From assembly GCA_030141605.1 (NCBI GenBank), contig JAQGDQ010000638.1:66531-111530 (forward strand): 45,000 nt of DNA, written 5' to 3'. The notes under the pieces were generated by a model that ran no database searches, was not told where the DNA came from, and saw nothing but the letters and a program-made list of their open reading frames with translations. Shown one piece after another: positions 13,701 to 23,150 of the stretch (position 1 is its first letter; each line of letters starts with the position of its first letter). The DNA comes from Tubiluchus corallicola. Its lineage: Eukaryota; Priapulida; Priapulimorpha; Priapulimorphida; Tubiluchidae. The translations under genes were made by a program, and so were the position numbers.

Positions 13701-16700
13701 AAAGTTTACATACGTATGAAAATAATAATTAGCAGAAAGCACAAAATTATATAAATTATCATTATATATTATACACATTACGAGGTTTGATAGAGATGGC
13801 TGAGGAGGTGAAGTAGTTAAGCACCCAAGCATGAAATACCATAACTCCAAAGTGATTTTACAAATCACACGAGCCACTTATTGTACTTTCGTTACTAAAA
13901 GTTCTTCTAAGATTTTTCCTGAACGTTGAAATGAGGCTAATTTTCCAGAAGGTTTTCCTTTAAAAGCTTGAAGCCATAAGAAAACTTCAAATTCAAGTTG
14001 TTCTAATCCTGAAACTTGCAATGATTAATTATTGTGCTTCGTGACAAATGTTCATAACGATTAACATAGAAAATTCTTCCAAAAATTCTCGGCTAAATAA
14101 CCACTGCGTGTACAATAATAGTTAGTGACTAAGCTAGCTTTCATTTATTAAATAGCTTTATTATAAAACCGCACAAAGCAACCAGCCAGCATGCCAATGT
14201 TGCTAAGTGGTTACCCATTGGCAAATCTGCTCTTACAAACTGTTGCATTGCCGTGCATTAAAGCTCTATTACTGCTTATTTTTCATTCTGTTTACTACCC
14301 AAGAGCAAATCAATGCTGCAAAGTTTCAAGGACTAAAGAGGCAGTCGGTTTTGATAGCTTTCATTAGATGTCAACGAATGATTCCAAAAATTTTACTAGC
14401 CAGTAAACGTTACCAGGAACGTTGGAAAGCATTTGTAGCAAAGTATAAAGTCTCGCCTGCAGCAAAAGTCTGGTGTTGTTCATTTAAAGGGCAAGTAACA
14501 TCGATGAGCCATTAAAAAAATCCACAAAAAATCTTAAAGCACAAGAAAATTAAGCTCAAGCTTTGGTAATGTTTGGTAAAAGACCTATTTTTTCACTACA
14601 TTTGCACTGAAAAAAGTTCTGTAGTACTACTGTCTTTGGTTTGGTAAGTGCATTATCTGTAGTACTACTGTCTTTGGTTTGGTAAGTGCATTATCTGTAG
14701 TACTACTGTCTTTAGTTTGGGAAGTGCATTATCTTTAGTACAAAACAGTGAACCACTAATATAAATGAGCAGAATTATTAACATACAGGTGCACATGTGA
14801 AATTTAATACACACTAGTCACGCTGCTTTGAACAGCCATGTGGTAACATTACCCAGGGGCGTATCCAGGTTCTAAACTTAGGGGGAGCAAGCACATAATA
14901 AAATGTGCCATGAAACAAACCAAACAATTTTTAACACAGCCACTACACATGTTAATTTTCTGTTTCAAATTAACTCACAAGGAAGACATAGATTTAAAGG
15001 AAGTACATAATTGATTTTTTGTATTTAAAACTAAAACGCAATAAAAAGTTTTGTAGTAAAGACATAAATTTCAGAACATAATAAAACATGAGTGTTATTT
15101 TATTTTATAATTCTGAACATTTTTAGGTGACGAGAATTTATCATATGTGGGCGGGGGCGTATTAACCAATAGGCTCACTGGACTAGAGCCTAGGATGCCA
15201 AAGTTTGAGGGCGCCACATTTTAGACGCCCAATTTCTTATTCTATTCTTATTCTCCTCGGGGGAAAATGAGTATCCGTTCATAACACACCACAAGCAGTT
15301 ACTTAAACCAGTTACTATATTAGTGCCCATACCAAACAAATACAAGGTACTACGTAACAAACAGTTGCTCACAATGTAAATGCAGTTTGTACACACGTAA
15401 TTAACAATGCCTATGTAGAAACTAAGTTAATAGTATTACTAATACACCATAATTGTTTAATCTGTTCAGTACATAACTAGTCATAGATTGACAATGCAGA
15501 TGGGCAGGACAGATCTATCAGCCTAGGGCACTGCAAAGTCTTGATATGCCCCTGGATGTGGGGCAATTTGATCCTAGGTTCAATCAGTCACACTTGACAA
15601 ATAACTTGCCGAGTTTTAGTACAGCACACTGCAGCACTGTACTTTATCATTTTTTCTTTCGCAAACAAGTCCAACACGTTCATGGAATGTTGAAAATTAT
15701 ATTAGTTTGTGATGTCACCACTAGGTGGTCTCGCTCGCCATTAATTACGTTCGTAATCTATAATTTAATTATCAGAAACACTTGCAGTATTAACTGTGCG
15801 AAAACGTATACTTTTTGTCGGACTTGTACATGAAAAAGTGTTTTCCTTTAAAGCCCATTGATGCAAATTAAAATTACAAATAGAAGCAGCTGCACTTACT
15901 TCTAAAACCCGCTTGTATTCCGTCTGTGACAAACGTGCGGCACTCCCTCCGTCCCTGGACTGAGACAACCGACCACTTCGAAGTGATTTGCGTTTGTCAG
16001 CCGATTGAGTACTGCGCCCTCTGTGGACAAACAAAAAAATAAAATAATCATCAAATAAATGATTTTTTCAAGAGGCACAGCCAAGGAGACATTTCTTAAC
16101 TGATGCAGTTGCTCCTATCCATTTCTTATGGGCAAATCACCCAGTTACCCATATAATTTGTTTTTTATTTTTCCCGCACGAGGGAGCCAAAAACTAAAGG
16201 GGACAAGTGGGCAATTGCTGGCAGACTTGACTGGTTATTGCAGAGACTAATTTGTAATGTGGATAATGCAATTTTTATGTGAGAAATTCAATGTCATGCT
16301 TCAACCATAAACAGTGTGCGCTCTCTACCCGAACGAAGTAAGTGATTTTTGTAAATCTAAGTTTATTAATTAGAAAGCAATTTTCTGTTCAAATTTTGTT
16401 CAAATTTCTGTAGTTTTGTTCAAATTGCATTACTGAAAATTTTATGTATTCTTTTGTTTTTTCTCCTTTAGAAAGTAAAGACTGCAGTAAACACCTTATG
16501 AAAGGAACTGTCGCGTTTTGCTGTGTTAACAAGCTGTATGCAGATATCAATTATTTCCCATAACTGTGACAGTCTTTAGAAATGCAGCCGTCTGATAGCG
16601 CTGCATTGCATTCAGACTGTCTCGTTCAACATTTTTGTTTACATTAGAATCGTGAAGATCTAATTCACCCGGTGACAGATAATCAGGGATGTTGCCGAAG

Positions 16701-19700
16701 CGAAAATTTGATTTCGGTTTGCCGATAATTGCACTTTTGGTTCAAATTCGAAAATCATAGCCGAAACTTTCGGGTTTGGGCAGCATTTTCCGAGATTTTA
16801 ATAGTTTTTGTCTCCTAGATATTAAAAATCGCAGCAAAATTTTGGCTAAAACAGTTCAAATAAAGCATTGGTATCCTTTATTTAATTTACATCATTTATA
16901 AAACACAATTTATAAATATCATTCATATGTTCAGTGCTGACGACAATGAAGGTCTCCAGGCTCGATCAACCGAAATTTCAAACCGTAATTTGTATAAAAC
17001 CAAGTTAAATTTGCTAATTTATGAAATGTAGGCAACAAAATATAAATTTGTTATTTTTTGAAGCATCATGATCTTAAACTATAAACATTGTTCTACTTTT
17101 TTTGGTTAGAATTTTTTGCCTAGCTACTTCAATCAAGCTCATATCAAAGTAAATTAAGCAAACAAGCAAAAACAAAGCATTTTATTCATTTCAGATTTTT
17201 TTCAGTTTTGAATGCAGTTTGCAAACATGATTTTTGTTTAGTTTTGTTTTGGTATTGGTTTCATAAATTTTGGTTAAGGTTCGTAATTTCAGTTTCAGTA
17301 ACATTTCTCCGTTCAGATAATGGAACTTACTTGGCATCCAATGACTGACTCAGGAGACTACTTCTGGTAGAAGAACGTGCAGATGAACTAGCAGCTTTTG
17401 TAGGGTTTTTCCGGGTTTTGTTGGTGCTGCCACCTGTAGCCGAGTCATCTAAACATGAAAAGAAAAATAGAGTTTAAATGTCTTGGAAGAAATCACTATT
17501 GCTTCCAACACAATACGTACATAGATAAAATTATTCTTTAAAAGTAAATACAGTCAATACTCGTTAAACCCGACTAATTGGGGAGGGGGGTGTTCCGGTT
17601 TAGCCGATTGTCCGATTTATCCAATATGCCTATATATGGTCTATATTATACAGGAATAATCACCTTAATAAGGCCTATATACATTGCACTATATACTATA
17701 CTGTATATTACTTTAAAAATAGTTAACCTGTGAGGATAAAGAAATTATTGTACAGTTGGTAGGCCGTGTTGTGTTTAGCGCTCCGGCTCGGACGGAAATC
17801 GGTCAGTTTCCTTTACCACGGATGACGTCCGTCTTATCCGATATCCGGGCTAACGGGGTCCGGTTTAACGAGGGTCGACTGTACACTGAACTGGTTCTGT
17901 TACATTAACATGCCTTTTGTTCGTGTTACGAGACCAAGTAAAATAATCTTTTAATCCATTGGCAGACATTATTGGCTGAAGCATGATATTACTTATCTTG
18001 TATGAAACACTGAACACATGAAAGTCAAAAACCACAAAGTTTTTGCAAAAAGGTAAAGCCATCAAGTTAAAAATGACCGAAATAATTATTATAATATTTT
18101 AAGAAACTCAAGGCATTGGTCATTTAAGCATTTAAGAATCTTTTTTAAAAAGTTCATGGATTTAATTTTATTAATTGAAATGATGACCATTTAAAACTTA
18201 TTTGGTATAATTTATATCACAAATTTTATTGAGCGCTTAATTTTTTTGAGATTATCAAAAAAGCAGTCATTATTTCATTTGACCATTAAGAATACTACGG
18301 CACACTGAACACGAAGCATTCTTAATCCTGCACAAATTTAGACTAGGGGCGTTGATGGCAAGCATTTTACGGAAAATTTGTGGAAAATTAATTTTTTTCT
18401 CCTCCCTTGGCTCTAGGTCCTCATAACATTAATTTTAAAGATGTAATGGTTAAATTATTATTTAAAGATAGTCACGTGTGTCTCTTCTTTCCCATTATTG
18501 AACATTATTTTATTATAAACTAACACATTCATATAATAATTCAATTTTCATTCGTCTTAAATGCAAAATCTGATAATTTTTAATTACCTGGTACAATCCT
18601 GAGAGGGTGGCTCACCTCGATAACTTATAGTTCTTTCGCCACCCTTTCACCACTAATCAATAATTACTTTTGCACTTTGTAATATTATTGTCTGCTCTAT
18701 AGATTTATAAATCTCTTAGTCATGTATTTTCCTATTTTAAAAATGGTGATAAACTAATAAAATTACTTACTTACTTACTTTAGAGCAAAAATACATCATT
18801 GTGAACCAACTCTTGTGAAATATTAGCTACTGATAAACTTTCAGCTCTGTAAATGTAGTAGGTTTGGCAGGACAAAAAATACGTTGATTTCATATTTTTT
18901 ATAAACTCGGGATTCATTCATCTGATTGAAATAAAGATGATATGAAGTAAATTTAAGTGATATGATTTAAGGGACAAAAATTAAATTACAAACCTTCTCT
19001 GACAATGAAAATACCAGGTTTTCCATTCACGGTCCTAGCTTCAATTCTCAATGCACCACTAAAATGGAAATAGAAAATATTATGAGCTGTTGGCACCATG
19101 GCTGTTTCACATGACGGTTTTATCTGCAGAGTCTAGAAAATAGATAAAAATTGATGTTCTTTTGTTTTTTAGAATGATCGTGCAGCATGACTATGTCCCT
19201 CGGCAAACTTACAGTTATTTTCCTACGAAATTGGAGTTTCCATGCCTAAATGATGCACCACTGTAAAATTGTTTTTATTTGCATTGATAAAGTTTCGCGC
19301 TACCATGAAATTCAGCCTCCAATTTGGAAGCACAGCCTCCAATTTGATGAAGTTAACACATTATCACGAAGAAGATATAACTGAAAAATAAGATCCAACT
19401 TAATTGAATTAGTTAACTGAATGCAGTTGTTAAACAGTGCTGAGACGACGCGCAGTGACGTATACATTTATATTTCGTGTAAAAACAGTAGCCTATACAA
19501 AAAAGTAGAAACCATGTAACAACTTTAAAATCTACTATGGTGTACTACCACGTAGTGATATTGAACTTCAAACTTCAACTGCCAAGCTTTGAAAACCCAC
19601 AAGGTAAAAATCACGTAAGCAGTGACAGTAACTACTAATTAAGACCGACTACAAAAATATTAAATCACCGAAGTGATTTTGCTAACCCTGAGAAATTACA

Positions 19701-19985
19701 CGCGCATATTGACATTATGCATTTTTCACTGGATCTACATTTAAAAAACAAACGCCCACGCACACAATAAATACCTAGTCCTAGCTGAAGACCATTGAAA
19801 AAAAAATAAAAAGCGGTATCTTTCAGGCTTCAAACAGAAACTTTAAGTGCTGCTACAGCTGACCCTAAAATAAAAACTAGTGCCAATCTAAGGCGGCACT
19901 TGCAACGAAGCTTAGTGTAAATTTACCATATCGTCAAATAAATTTCCGAAACAGCCTAGGTTAAAAAAGCTTACTTGACATTCAT
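1716..19985 (-). CDS. CCDC66: CCDC66-like protein (coiled-coil domain containing 66), 5' nine coding exons, 3' end outside window
   Basis: Nine exons on the minus strand join in frame: 19975-19985, 18994-19058, 17331-17448, 15900-16020, 12846-13028, 11552-11789, 8644-8732, 2865-3005 and 1716-1773. Together they give 1024 nt (341 codons plus one base) with GT/AG at every junction. The N-terminus MNVNGALRIEARTVNGKPG matches the start of vertebrate CCDC66 in layout (short lead, then L-K/R-I/L-E...NGK). Residues about 92-104 (RLSQTEYKRVLE) match the LTQDQLQQIL segment of that family. LEKKKLEWRQQQ (residues about 233-244) matches its LEAKKAQWRKELDEQ coiled coil, followed by an NPWGRPGGGAP stretch. 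The last exon, DKRQWLREL, corresponds to the QRKWIEEL helix. The middle is Ser/Arg/Lys-rich and probably disordered. In vertebrates CCDC66 acts at centriolar satellites, cilia and spindle microtubules. The assignment rests on remembered family features, not a search. The long C-terminal coiled coils must lie left of base 1. Confidence 0.8.
2104..2462. mobile_element. Probable hAT-like MITE, degraded
   Basis: The left end CATGGTTCCCACAG and the right end CTGTGAGAACCCTG are imperfect inverted copies of a CAGGGTTCYCACAG-type terminus. A segment at 2041-2074 (TTTTCCTGGCTTTTCCATGA) recurs at 2128-2160. I see no clean target-site duplication, so the limits are approximate. Confidence 0.4.
2865..3005 (-). 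CDS. CCDC66: CCDC66-like coding exon 8
   Basis: 141 nt, phase 0 at both ends, between acceptor TTATAG and donor GTGAGT. It encodes IPLERHHSARVPPITDVPT... ending GDQEFGLIP. The acceptor has a weak pyrimidine tract. Frame continuity on both sides and locally higher GC support it. I did not see a further exon between it and exon 7. Confidence 0.65.
3120..3720 (-). repeat. Dispersed repeat family E, reverse copy
   Basis: The reverse complement matches parts of 6300-6990 and 10980-11520. Shared landmarks are GTTGACTCACC beside a TGCACYAATTA-like segment, GAAGAAAAGG, and ACTTTCCA. It is an old, diverged repeat with no coding capacity seen. Confidence 0.55.
4499..4643. repeat. Foldback (long hairpin) element
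   Basis: The left arm 4499-4553 and the right arm 4591-4643 are inverted copies of each other with few mismatches. Both contain TTGATCTGCC, GTCGTCTTCTTGGT, AGGTAGAT and ATTTTGACTTG. The loop of about 37 bases is AT-rich. A small MITE is the likeliest origin. Confidence 0.75.
4856..5132 (-). mobile_element. hAT-like MITE family A, truncated reverse copy
   Basis: The reverse complement matches the left half of the elements at 11908 and 24739, from the terminus CAGAGGTGCGCAAATTATC through a TTTGATCAAGGAGCCAAGTA-like segment to the internal ACACAGTCTGTG-like segment. The other terminus is missing. Confidence 0.7.
5133..5268 (-). mobile_element. tRNA-derived SINE head
   Basis: On the minus strand there is an A-box-like TGGCGCAACGAGTAGCG, then GTTCGCCTAC, and a B-box-like GAGTTCAAATCCC at tRNA-like spacing. 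It is not a full tRNA cloverleaf, so a SINE is more likely than a working tRNA gene. It abuts the truncated hAT element. Confidence 0.55.
5316..5518. repeat. Imperfect tandem duplication, about 112-bp unit
   Basis: GATGTCGCCAC recurs at about 5321 and 5433, each followed by an A-rich segment and CCACAAACTGTTTG. Two copies. The short open frames here are chance. Confidence 0.6.
5930..6990 (+). repeat. Dispersed repeat family E, long copy
   Basis: Shares ordered segments with 10980-11520 (CTCCCGCAATACTGTTCCGA, GAAGAAAAGGAA, ACTTTCC, TGACTCACCCTCC, CAAACTTTAC), with 3120-3720 in reverse, and with 34790-34985 in part (TTATGTAACTAGAAA). No protein-coding signal. Confidence 0.55.
6991..8643. other. 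CCDC66 intron, no gene seen
   Basis: AT-rich intron 7 sequence. The only clear feature is an AAAGT microsatellite at about 7937-7963. The short open frames show no family resemblance. Confidence 0.5.
8644..8732 (-). CDS. CCDC66: CCDC66-like coding exon 7
   Basis: 89 nt between acceptor TTTCAG and donor GTATTT. It continues the coiled coil (EQLQMREYNPWGRPGGGAP) and then PAPLKQASPLQ. The NPWGRPGGGAP motif looks like a conserved linker of the family (inference from memory). Confidence 0.75.
8733..10975. other. CCDC66 intron, nothing recognised
   Basis: AT-rich intron 6 sequence. No open frame of note and no terminal repeats that I could pair. Confidence 0.5.
10976..11525 (+). repeat. Dispersed repeat family E, second forward copy
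   Basis: Parallel to 6300-6990 with the same segment order. It ends about 30 bp from CCDC66 exon 6. Confidence 0.6.
11552..11789 (-). CDS. CCDC66: CCDC66-like coding exon 6
   Basis: 238 nt between acceptor TAATAG and donor GTACGT. In the frame set by the flanking exons it encodes LGNSSFHHTANSLHQHLG..., His/Pro-rich, ending LTKLEKKKLEWRQQQL. That end is the first coiled-coil segment and the best family match. Another frame is also open for 107 codons, but it does not join the neighbouring exons. Confidence 0.75.
11818..11907. repeat. 21-bp minisatellite, split by a transposon
   Basis: About four copies of a 21-bp unit containing CCAAGATGTAAATGCTTTAA. A further diverged copy (CTAAGATGTAAACGCTTTAA) follows at 12418-12438, on the far side of the hAT-like element. 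The element therefore inserted into the array, or the array once extended through that point. Confidence 0.8.
11908..12415 (+). mobile_element. hAT-like MITE family A, full copy
   Basis: The ends CAGGGGTGTGCAAATT and AATTTGCAAACCCCTA are inverted repeats typical of hAT superfamily elements. About 508 bp, similar end to end to 24739-25220, with several GGGCCGC-like motifs near the right end. No transposase frame, so it is non-autonomous. Confidence 0.8.
12846..13028 (-). CDS. CCDC66: CCDC66-like coding exon 5
   Basis: 183 nt (61 codons, phase 0 at both ends) with donor GTAAGA. The peptide starts VLGKDTSPRSSDAAK and is acidic and Ser-rich. The acceptor (CTTCCAG) is the last unit of a 41-bp minisatellite, so several equivalent acceptors lie directly upstream. 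Because both ends are phase 0, skipping this exon would keep the frame. Confidence 0.7.
13029..13275. repeat. 41-bp minisatellite at the CCDC66 exon 5 acceptor
   Basis: Units start at 13065, 13106, 13147, 13188 and 13229 (exact 41-bp steps). There is a 36-bp unit at 13029 and a truncated one at 13270. Because 41 is not a multiple of 3, all frames on both strands are open. The ORFs of up to 184 codons here are artefacts of the repeat. Confidence 0.95.
13280..14610. other. CCDC66 intron 4, no feature recognised
   Basis: AT-rich sequence. An open frame at 14207-14515 has no recognisable motif and no splice context. Confidence 0.45.
14618..14741. repeat. 38-bp tandem repeat, about 3.3 copies
   Basis: Units start at 14618, 14656 and 14694, each with GTAGTACTACTGTCTTTGG followed by GGTAAGTGCATTA. 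The third unit is diverged. Confidence 0.9.
14854..14900 (+). mobile_element. Single transposon terminus
   Basis: CAGGGGCGTATCCAGG followed by a G-run looks like one end of a DNA transposon. I could not pair a second end. Confidence 0.3.
15154..15552. mobile_element. Probable DNA-transposon MITE
   Basis: GGGGCGTATTAA at the left and TTGATATGCCCC at the right are inverted repeats (10 of 12 match). CCTAGG-containing segments lie just inside each end. No transposase frame. Confidence 0.5.
15900..16020 (-). CDS. CCDC66: CCDC66-like coding exon 4
   Basis: 121 nt between acceptor CCACAG and donor GTAAGT, ending on a codon boundary. It encodes a basic stretch (GRSTQSADKRKSLRSGR) and then RLSQTEYKRVLE. 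The latter resembles the short L-T-Q-x-x-L-x-x-I-L helix of vertebrate CCDC66. Confidence 0.75.
16023..16687. other. CCDC66 intron 3, no feature recognised
   Basis: AT-rich, without paired repeats or credible exons. Confidence 0.4.
16688..17314. mobile_element. Possible degraded MITE
   Basis: The left end AGGGATGTTGCCGAAGCGAA resembles the reverse complement of the right end (AGAAATGTTACTGAAACTGAA). CGAAA-rich segments lie inside the left end. No clear duplication of the target. Confidence 0.35.
17331..17448 (-). CDS. CCDC66: CCDC66-like coding exon 3
   Basis: 118 nt between acceptor GTTTAG and donor GTAAGT. The Ser/Thr/Lys-rich peptide runs from DDSATGGSTNKTRKN to SLLSQSLDAK and is probably disordered. 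It contains, in coding sequence, one copy of the 13-mer AGGTGGCAGCACC found at other sites in the window. Confidence 0.75.
17551..17881. mobile_element. Tigger/pogo-like MITE flanked by TA
   Basis: The element begins CAGTCAATACTCGTTAAACC and ends GGTTTAACGAGGGTCGACTG. The termini are inverted repeats of the Tc1/mariner (pogo/Tigger) type, with a TA dinucleotide directly outside each end (17549-17550 and 17882-17883). About 331 bp, with no transposase. Confidence 0.8.
17884..18394. other. CCDC66 intron 2, no feature recognised
   Basis: AT-rich. No supported exon or element ends. Confidence 0.4.
18395..18781 (+). mobile_element. Retroposon 3' end with ACTT tail (family C, forward)
   Basis: About 390 bp shared in reverse with 22731-23150, ending in an ACTTACTTACTT tail. 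A short tandem tail at one end suggests the 3' end of a LINE or a LINE-mobilised SINE. Confidence 0.65.
18994..19058 (-). CDS. CCDC66: CCDC66-like coding exon 2
   Basis: 65 nt between acceptor TTTTAG and donor GTTTGT. It encodes GALRIEARTVNGKPGIFIVRE, the most N-terminal conserved segment of the family, and leaves one base (G) to the next exon. Confidence 0.75.
19975..19985 (-). CDS. CCDC66: CCDC66-like coding exon 1 (start codon)
   Basis: This is the ATG plus eight further bases (M-N-V and two bases), followed by donor GTAAGC. The start was chosen because the two leftover bases join exon 2 in frame and give MNVNGALRIEA, which parallels the known family N-terminus. The 5' UTR probably extends to about 20.05-20.2 kb. 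Confidence 0.7.
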
Positions 19986-20149
19986 GCTCTGTGTTCATTA
20001 CAAATTGAATACACCGTCATCCTAAATCACGTCTTCTGAGTAAAGAGACGGGTAAAATCTTTCCCTTTAGTATCACGATAAAACACACAACATTTTGTGT
20101 ACACTTCACTAAAAACATGGCGTTGTTACCAAGCTAGTACCAATTATTT

Positions 20150-20460
20150 ACAAAAGAGCGCGCCACAATATTACTTTGTCAGAGCCGTTCGGGCAGTACG
20201 GGAAGAGTCAGAAGGGAAAATAGTAACACTTTATTTCTTCATTTTTTTGAGCATTATTGTTTGATATGAATGTTTTGGTGTAAAGTCATTGAAGACGAAG
20301 AAGTATTCTTTGCATTTTTGTATAATTTGTAGTGTTTCGTTGCCGGAAAGTAGGTAAAATTTAGGCTCAAACGTGTGGGTGTATATCACTGTGTTTGGGC
20401 ATCGATTTATGTAGCCGCCATCATAGCTTCTCACAGCAATCGCTTTGCTTGTGAAGATGC
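20150..20460. promoter_or_regulatory. Candidate divergent promoter between CCDC66 and INTS6
   Basis: The start codon of the minus-strand CCDC66-like gene is at 19985 and the INTS6 coding gene lies to the right. This segment and the next 90 bp are richer in CG than their surroundings. They contain a GCCGCCATC core (YY1-like, about 20413-20421) and TGAGTCAGC (AP-1/Maf-like, about 20507-20515). The role is inferred from position and composition only. Confidence 0.35.
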
Positions 20461-20545
20461 CTAAGGTCAAAGGTCGCGTGTATTTACGATTTATTGATGA
20501 CGCGACTGAGTCAGCTGATGCGTGAGCACAAGCGCGCCAAGGTTT
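20231..20545 (-). CDS. Unassigned open exon-like frame, possible terminal exon
   Basis: On the minus strand an acceptor-like TTTCTATTACAG is followed by 104 open codons (KPWRACAHASADSV... to ...MLKKMKK). The stop lies inside an AATAAA hexamer (AAATAAAG). This has the form of a last exon with its poly(A) signal. I do not recognise the protein and could not find an upstream exon. The same bases may instead be the promoter or 5' UTR exon of INTS6 on the plus strand, with the open frame arising by chance. Confidence 0.25.
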   Translation of the reverse strand, partial: KPWRACAHASADSVASSINRKYTRPLTLGIFTSKAIAVRSYDGGYINRCPNTVIYTHTFEPKFYLLSGNETLQIIQKCKEYFFVFNDFTPKHSYQTIMLKKMKK

Positions 20546-20547
20546 CT

Positions 20548-21005
20548 GTAATAGAAATAATAATAGTTATTAAAACTAAATTGCTTTGATACTGAAATTG
20601 TCATAAGAATCCCAATGTATTCAAATGTAGCACTTGGTGTTTCTAGTTTGTTACTGGTGAAGTTGTGTCAACGTAAATTTTTTTCTAGCATTATTGTTTT
20701 GTTCTGAGTTTTTTACAATTAAATTATAATCATAGATGATTTGAAGGTATCATTTGTGATTACATCTTTTGAAGGTATACCTTTTCCTGCTGTTTTTGTT
20801 AAAATGTATGAAACTGCATTTTAATTTAACAGAATTACTAAGTAGCATAAAAGCCACGAGAAATATTTTTTTTGTCTTTTCAAAAATATGCGTAGATTGA
20901 ATTATTTCTTATATTATCATATTGATAATTTTTTAAGCATTATTTTATTTATATTACTCATGCTTGTAAAAGAGTGAATATTTTAGTTCTGAATTGAAGC
21001 TGAGT
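20548..21005. other. No feature recognised
   Basis: AT-rich and possibly part of an INTS6 5' UTR intron. Confidence 0.4.
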
Positions 21006-22110
21006 GTACACCTGTGGTTTTTTGCTGATTGGTATTTTCCTCTCTTCCTTCATTCTGCCTGTTTAATTTTCTTAATGCTTTCTTTTTTATTCTATGTTTC
21101 ATTGTTTTTGCCCTCTTGTCTGTGTGTCTGTCAGCCTGTATAATCCTTTCACTTTCTTTACTTTTTCACTTTGTTTTTATTTCTTCTACTTCCTTCACTT
21201 TCCCTTCTTGTTCATTTTGTCTTCACTTTTCTTCTCCATCTTTTCTAAAGAAAGTTCAGTTAACGGAAATTAAAATTTTCTTTGACCCTTTCATACCCGT
21301 TGTATCCCATGGGATACGAGAATATTCTCTGCCTTTAAAATTAATAAAATTTTAAAAAAGAGAGTTATTTTATCTGTTAATAGTTATTTTGATTTAAGCC
21401 AATAACAATAGACTAAAAATAGTGATAAAATGGCAAACTAGAAAATCTACATAGCATAAAAAACTGTGCAAGGTACAGTACTTTAGAGGCGACTTTGTAC
21501 TGATCAGCATAGCATGCATACTAAATGTCTTAAATACTTTGAAAAATTATCAGCATTTGCTTTTTATCATGTTTAGCAAGCATTGAATCCCAATGTATCC
21601 CGTGGGATACAGGCTATATTTAGCACACGGGCACAGGTAGAAAAAAAATAATTGTTATGTGTAAACAAGATGGACATACTGAACCAAAGTACCAAGCCAA
21701 AAAAAATTTTTCTTATTAAAAAAATAATTTGGGACTGAAAGGGTTAACTGAACTGTCTTTCTTTACTCTTTTTCTATATGGAAATTTTGTGCCTTTCTTT
21801 CTTCCTTCCTCCCTTGATTTCTTTTGTTCTTGTGTATTTTTAGTCGTTTTCTCCTTGCTTGTTTTCTCTTAATTTTCCTTCCGTTTTGTTTCCTTCTTTT
21901 ATCTGAATATTCCCTTTCTCCTTTTTAATTTTGCTTCTATTTCCAATTTTTCTGTTAGCTTTTATTTTTGCCTCTGATTAGGTCCCTTTCCTGTCTTTTT
22001 CCTCGTTCATTTGTTCTCTTTTTGACGTACATCTGTTTTTTTAGCACATCTTTTGCTCTGTCATTGCTTTCTTTTTCAGTTTTTCATCTTTCAATTTCTG
22101 TTTTCTTAGC
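21006..22110 (+). repeat. Long pyrimidine-rich tract interrupted by a MITE
   Basis: The plus strand is strongly T/C-biased (TTCTTTCC-like runs) at 21030-21250 and resumes at about 21755-22110, on both sides of the piggyBac-like element. The short open frames here reflect composition. Confidence 0.7.
21286..21743 (+). mobile_element. piggyBac-like MITE family B, copy 1
   Basis: Ends CCCTTTCA...TGAAAGGG, flanked by TTGA (mutated TTAA) and TTAA. It contains two perfect 16-bp palindrome-type motifs, GTATCCCATGGGATAC at 21302 and GTATCCCGTGGGATAC at 21595. About 458 bp, no transposase. Confidence 0.8.
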
Positions 22111-22730
22111 TTATATACTTATTGTTTTGCTCTTTTAATTCTTTAAATAATTTATGAAGACACACAGATTTCAAATCTGGTTTCAAGCTGCTACGAAGAA
22201 CCATTGGTGAGGATGCATTATGATGAAGTGCTATTGTAGATGACTGATGTGTATTGAAACTTAATTTAAAGTTTTCCACCAAATGTTTAAAAAAAACTAA
22301 AAACTGGGAATAATTGGTCGATTTAGGGATTTGCAACAAAGTAACTGCTTCAGACTCTACATGGACTTTTTAGGATAAGTGCTGTGATGAGGCTCGATCT
22401 ATTCAACACTTTCTGGGCATAATATTCTATTAAACGTTGTCTGGTGATTTAGTAGAGACTACATTTTGTTCACCTAAAATTTTATTTAACTTAGTCTTTG
22501 TCAAGTCCACTGACTGATAAGTCCAACTTTTTGCACTTGATTACCTTAATTCATTAAACCCGTAAAATGTCATTGACCAAAAAAGATTTTTTACAATATA
22601 ATTACATTGTGAACTTATGAAACTATAGCTAGGCTTATCATTACTATACGAGTATGTATGCTTATTAAAACCAACTACCGTGAAAAGGATTTACCTAGGC
22701 AACACGTATCCTAATGTCCTTATATACACA
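22111..22730. other. No feature recognised
   Basis: AT-rich interval between the pyrimidine tract and the family C retroposon. No gene-like frame. Confidence 0.4.
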
Positions 22731-23150
22731 CAGTAAGTAAGTAAGTTTATTAGTTTATCGCCATTTTTAAATAGCAAAATACATAACTAAGAGATTTATA
22801 AATCTATACAACATACAATAATATTACAAAGTGCAAAAGTAATTATTGATTAGTGGTGAAAGGGTGGCGAAAAAACTATAAGTTATCGAGGTCAGCCACC
22901 CTCTCAGGATTGTTACTAATATAATTAATTAGTTAATGCGCATGTACCAGGTAATTAAAAATTATCAGATTTTGCATTTAAGACGAATGAAAATTGAATT
23001 ATTATACGAATGTGTTAGTTTATAATAAAACAATGTTCAATAATGGGAAAGAAGAGACACACGTGCCTATCTTTAAATAATAATTTAACCTTTACGTATT
23101 TAAAATTAATGTTATGAGGACATAGAGCCATAGGAAGAAAAGAAAATATC
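22731..23150 (-). mobile_element. Retroposon 3' end with AAGT tail (family C, reverse)
   Basis: Reverse copy of 18395-18781. The tandem tail (AGTAAGTAAGTAAG) is at the left end, as expected for the opposite orientation. Confidence 0.65.
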
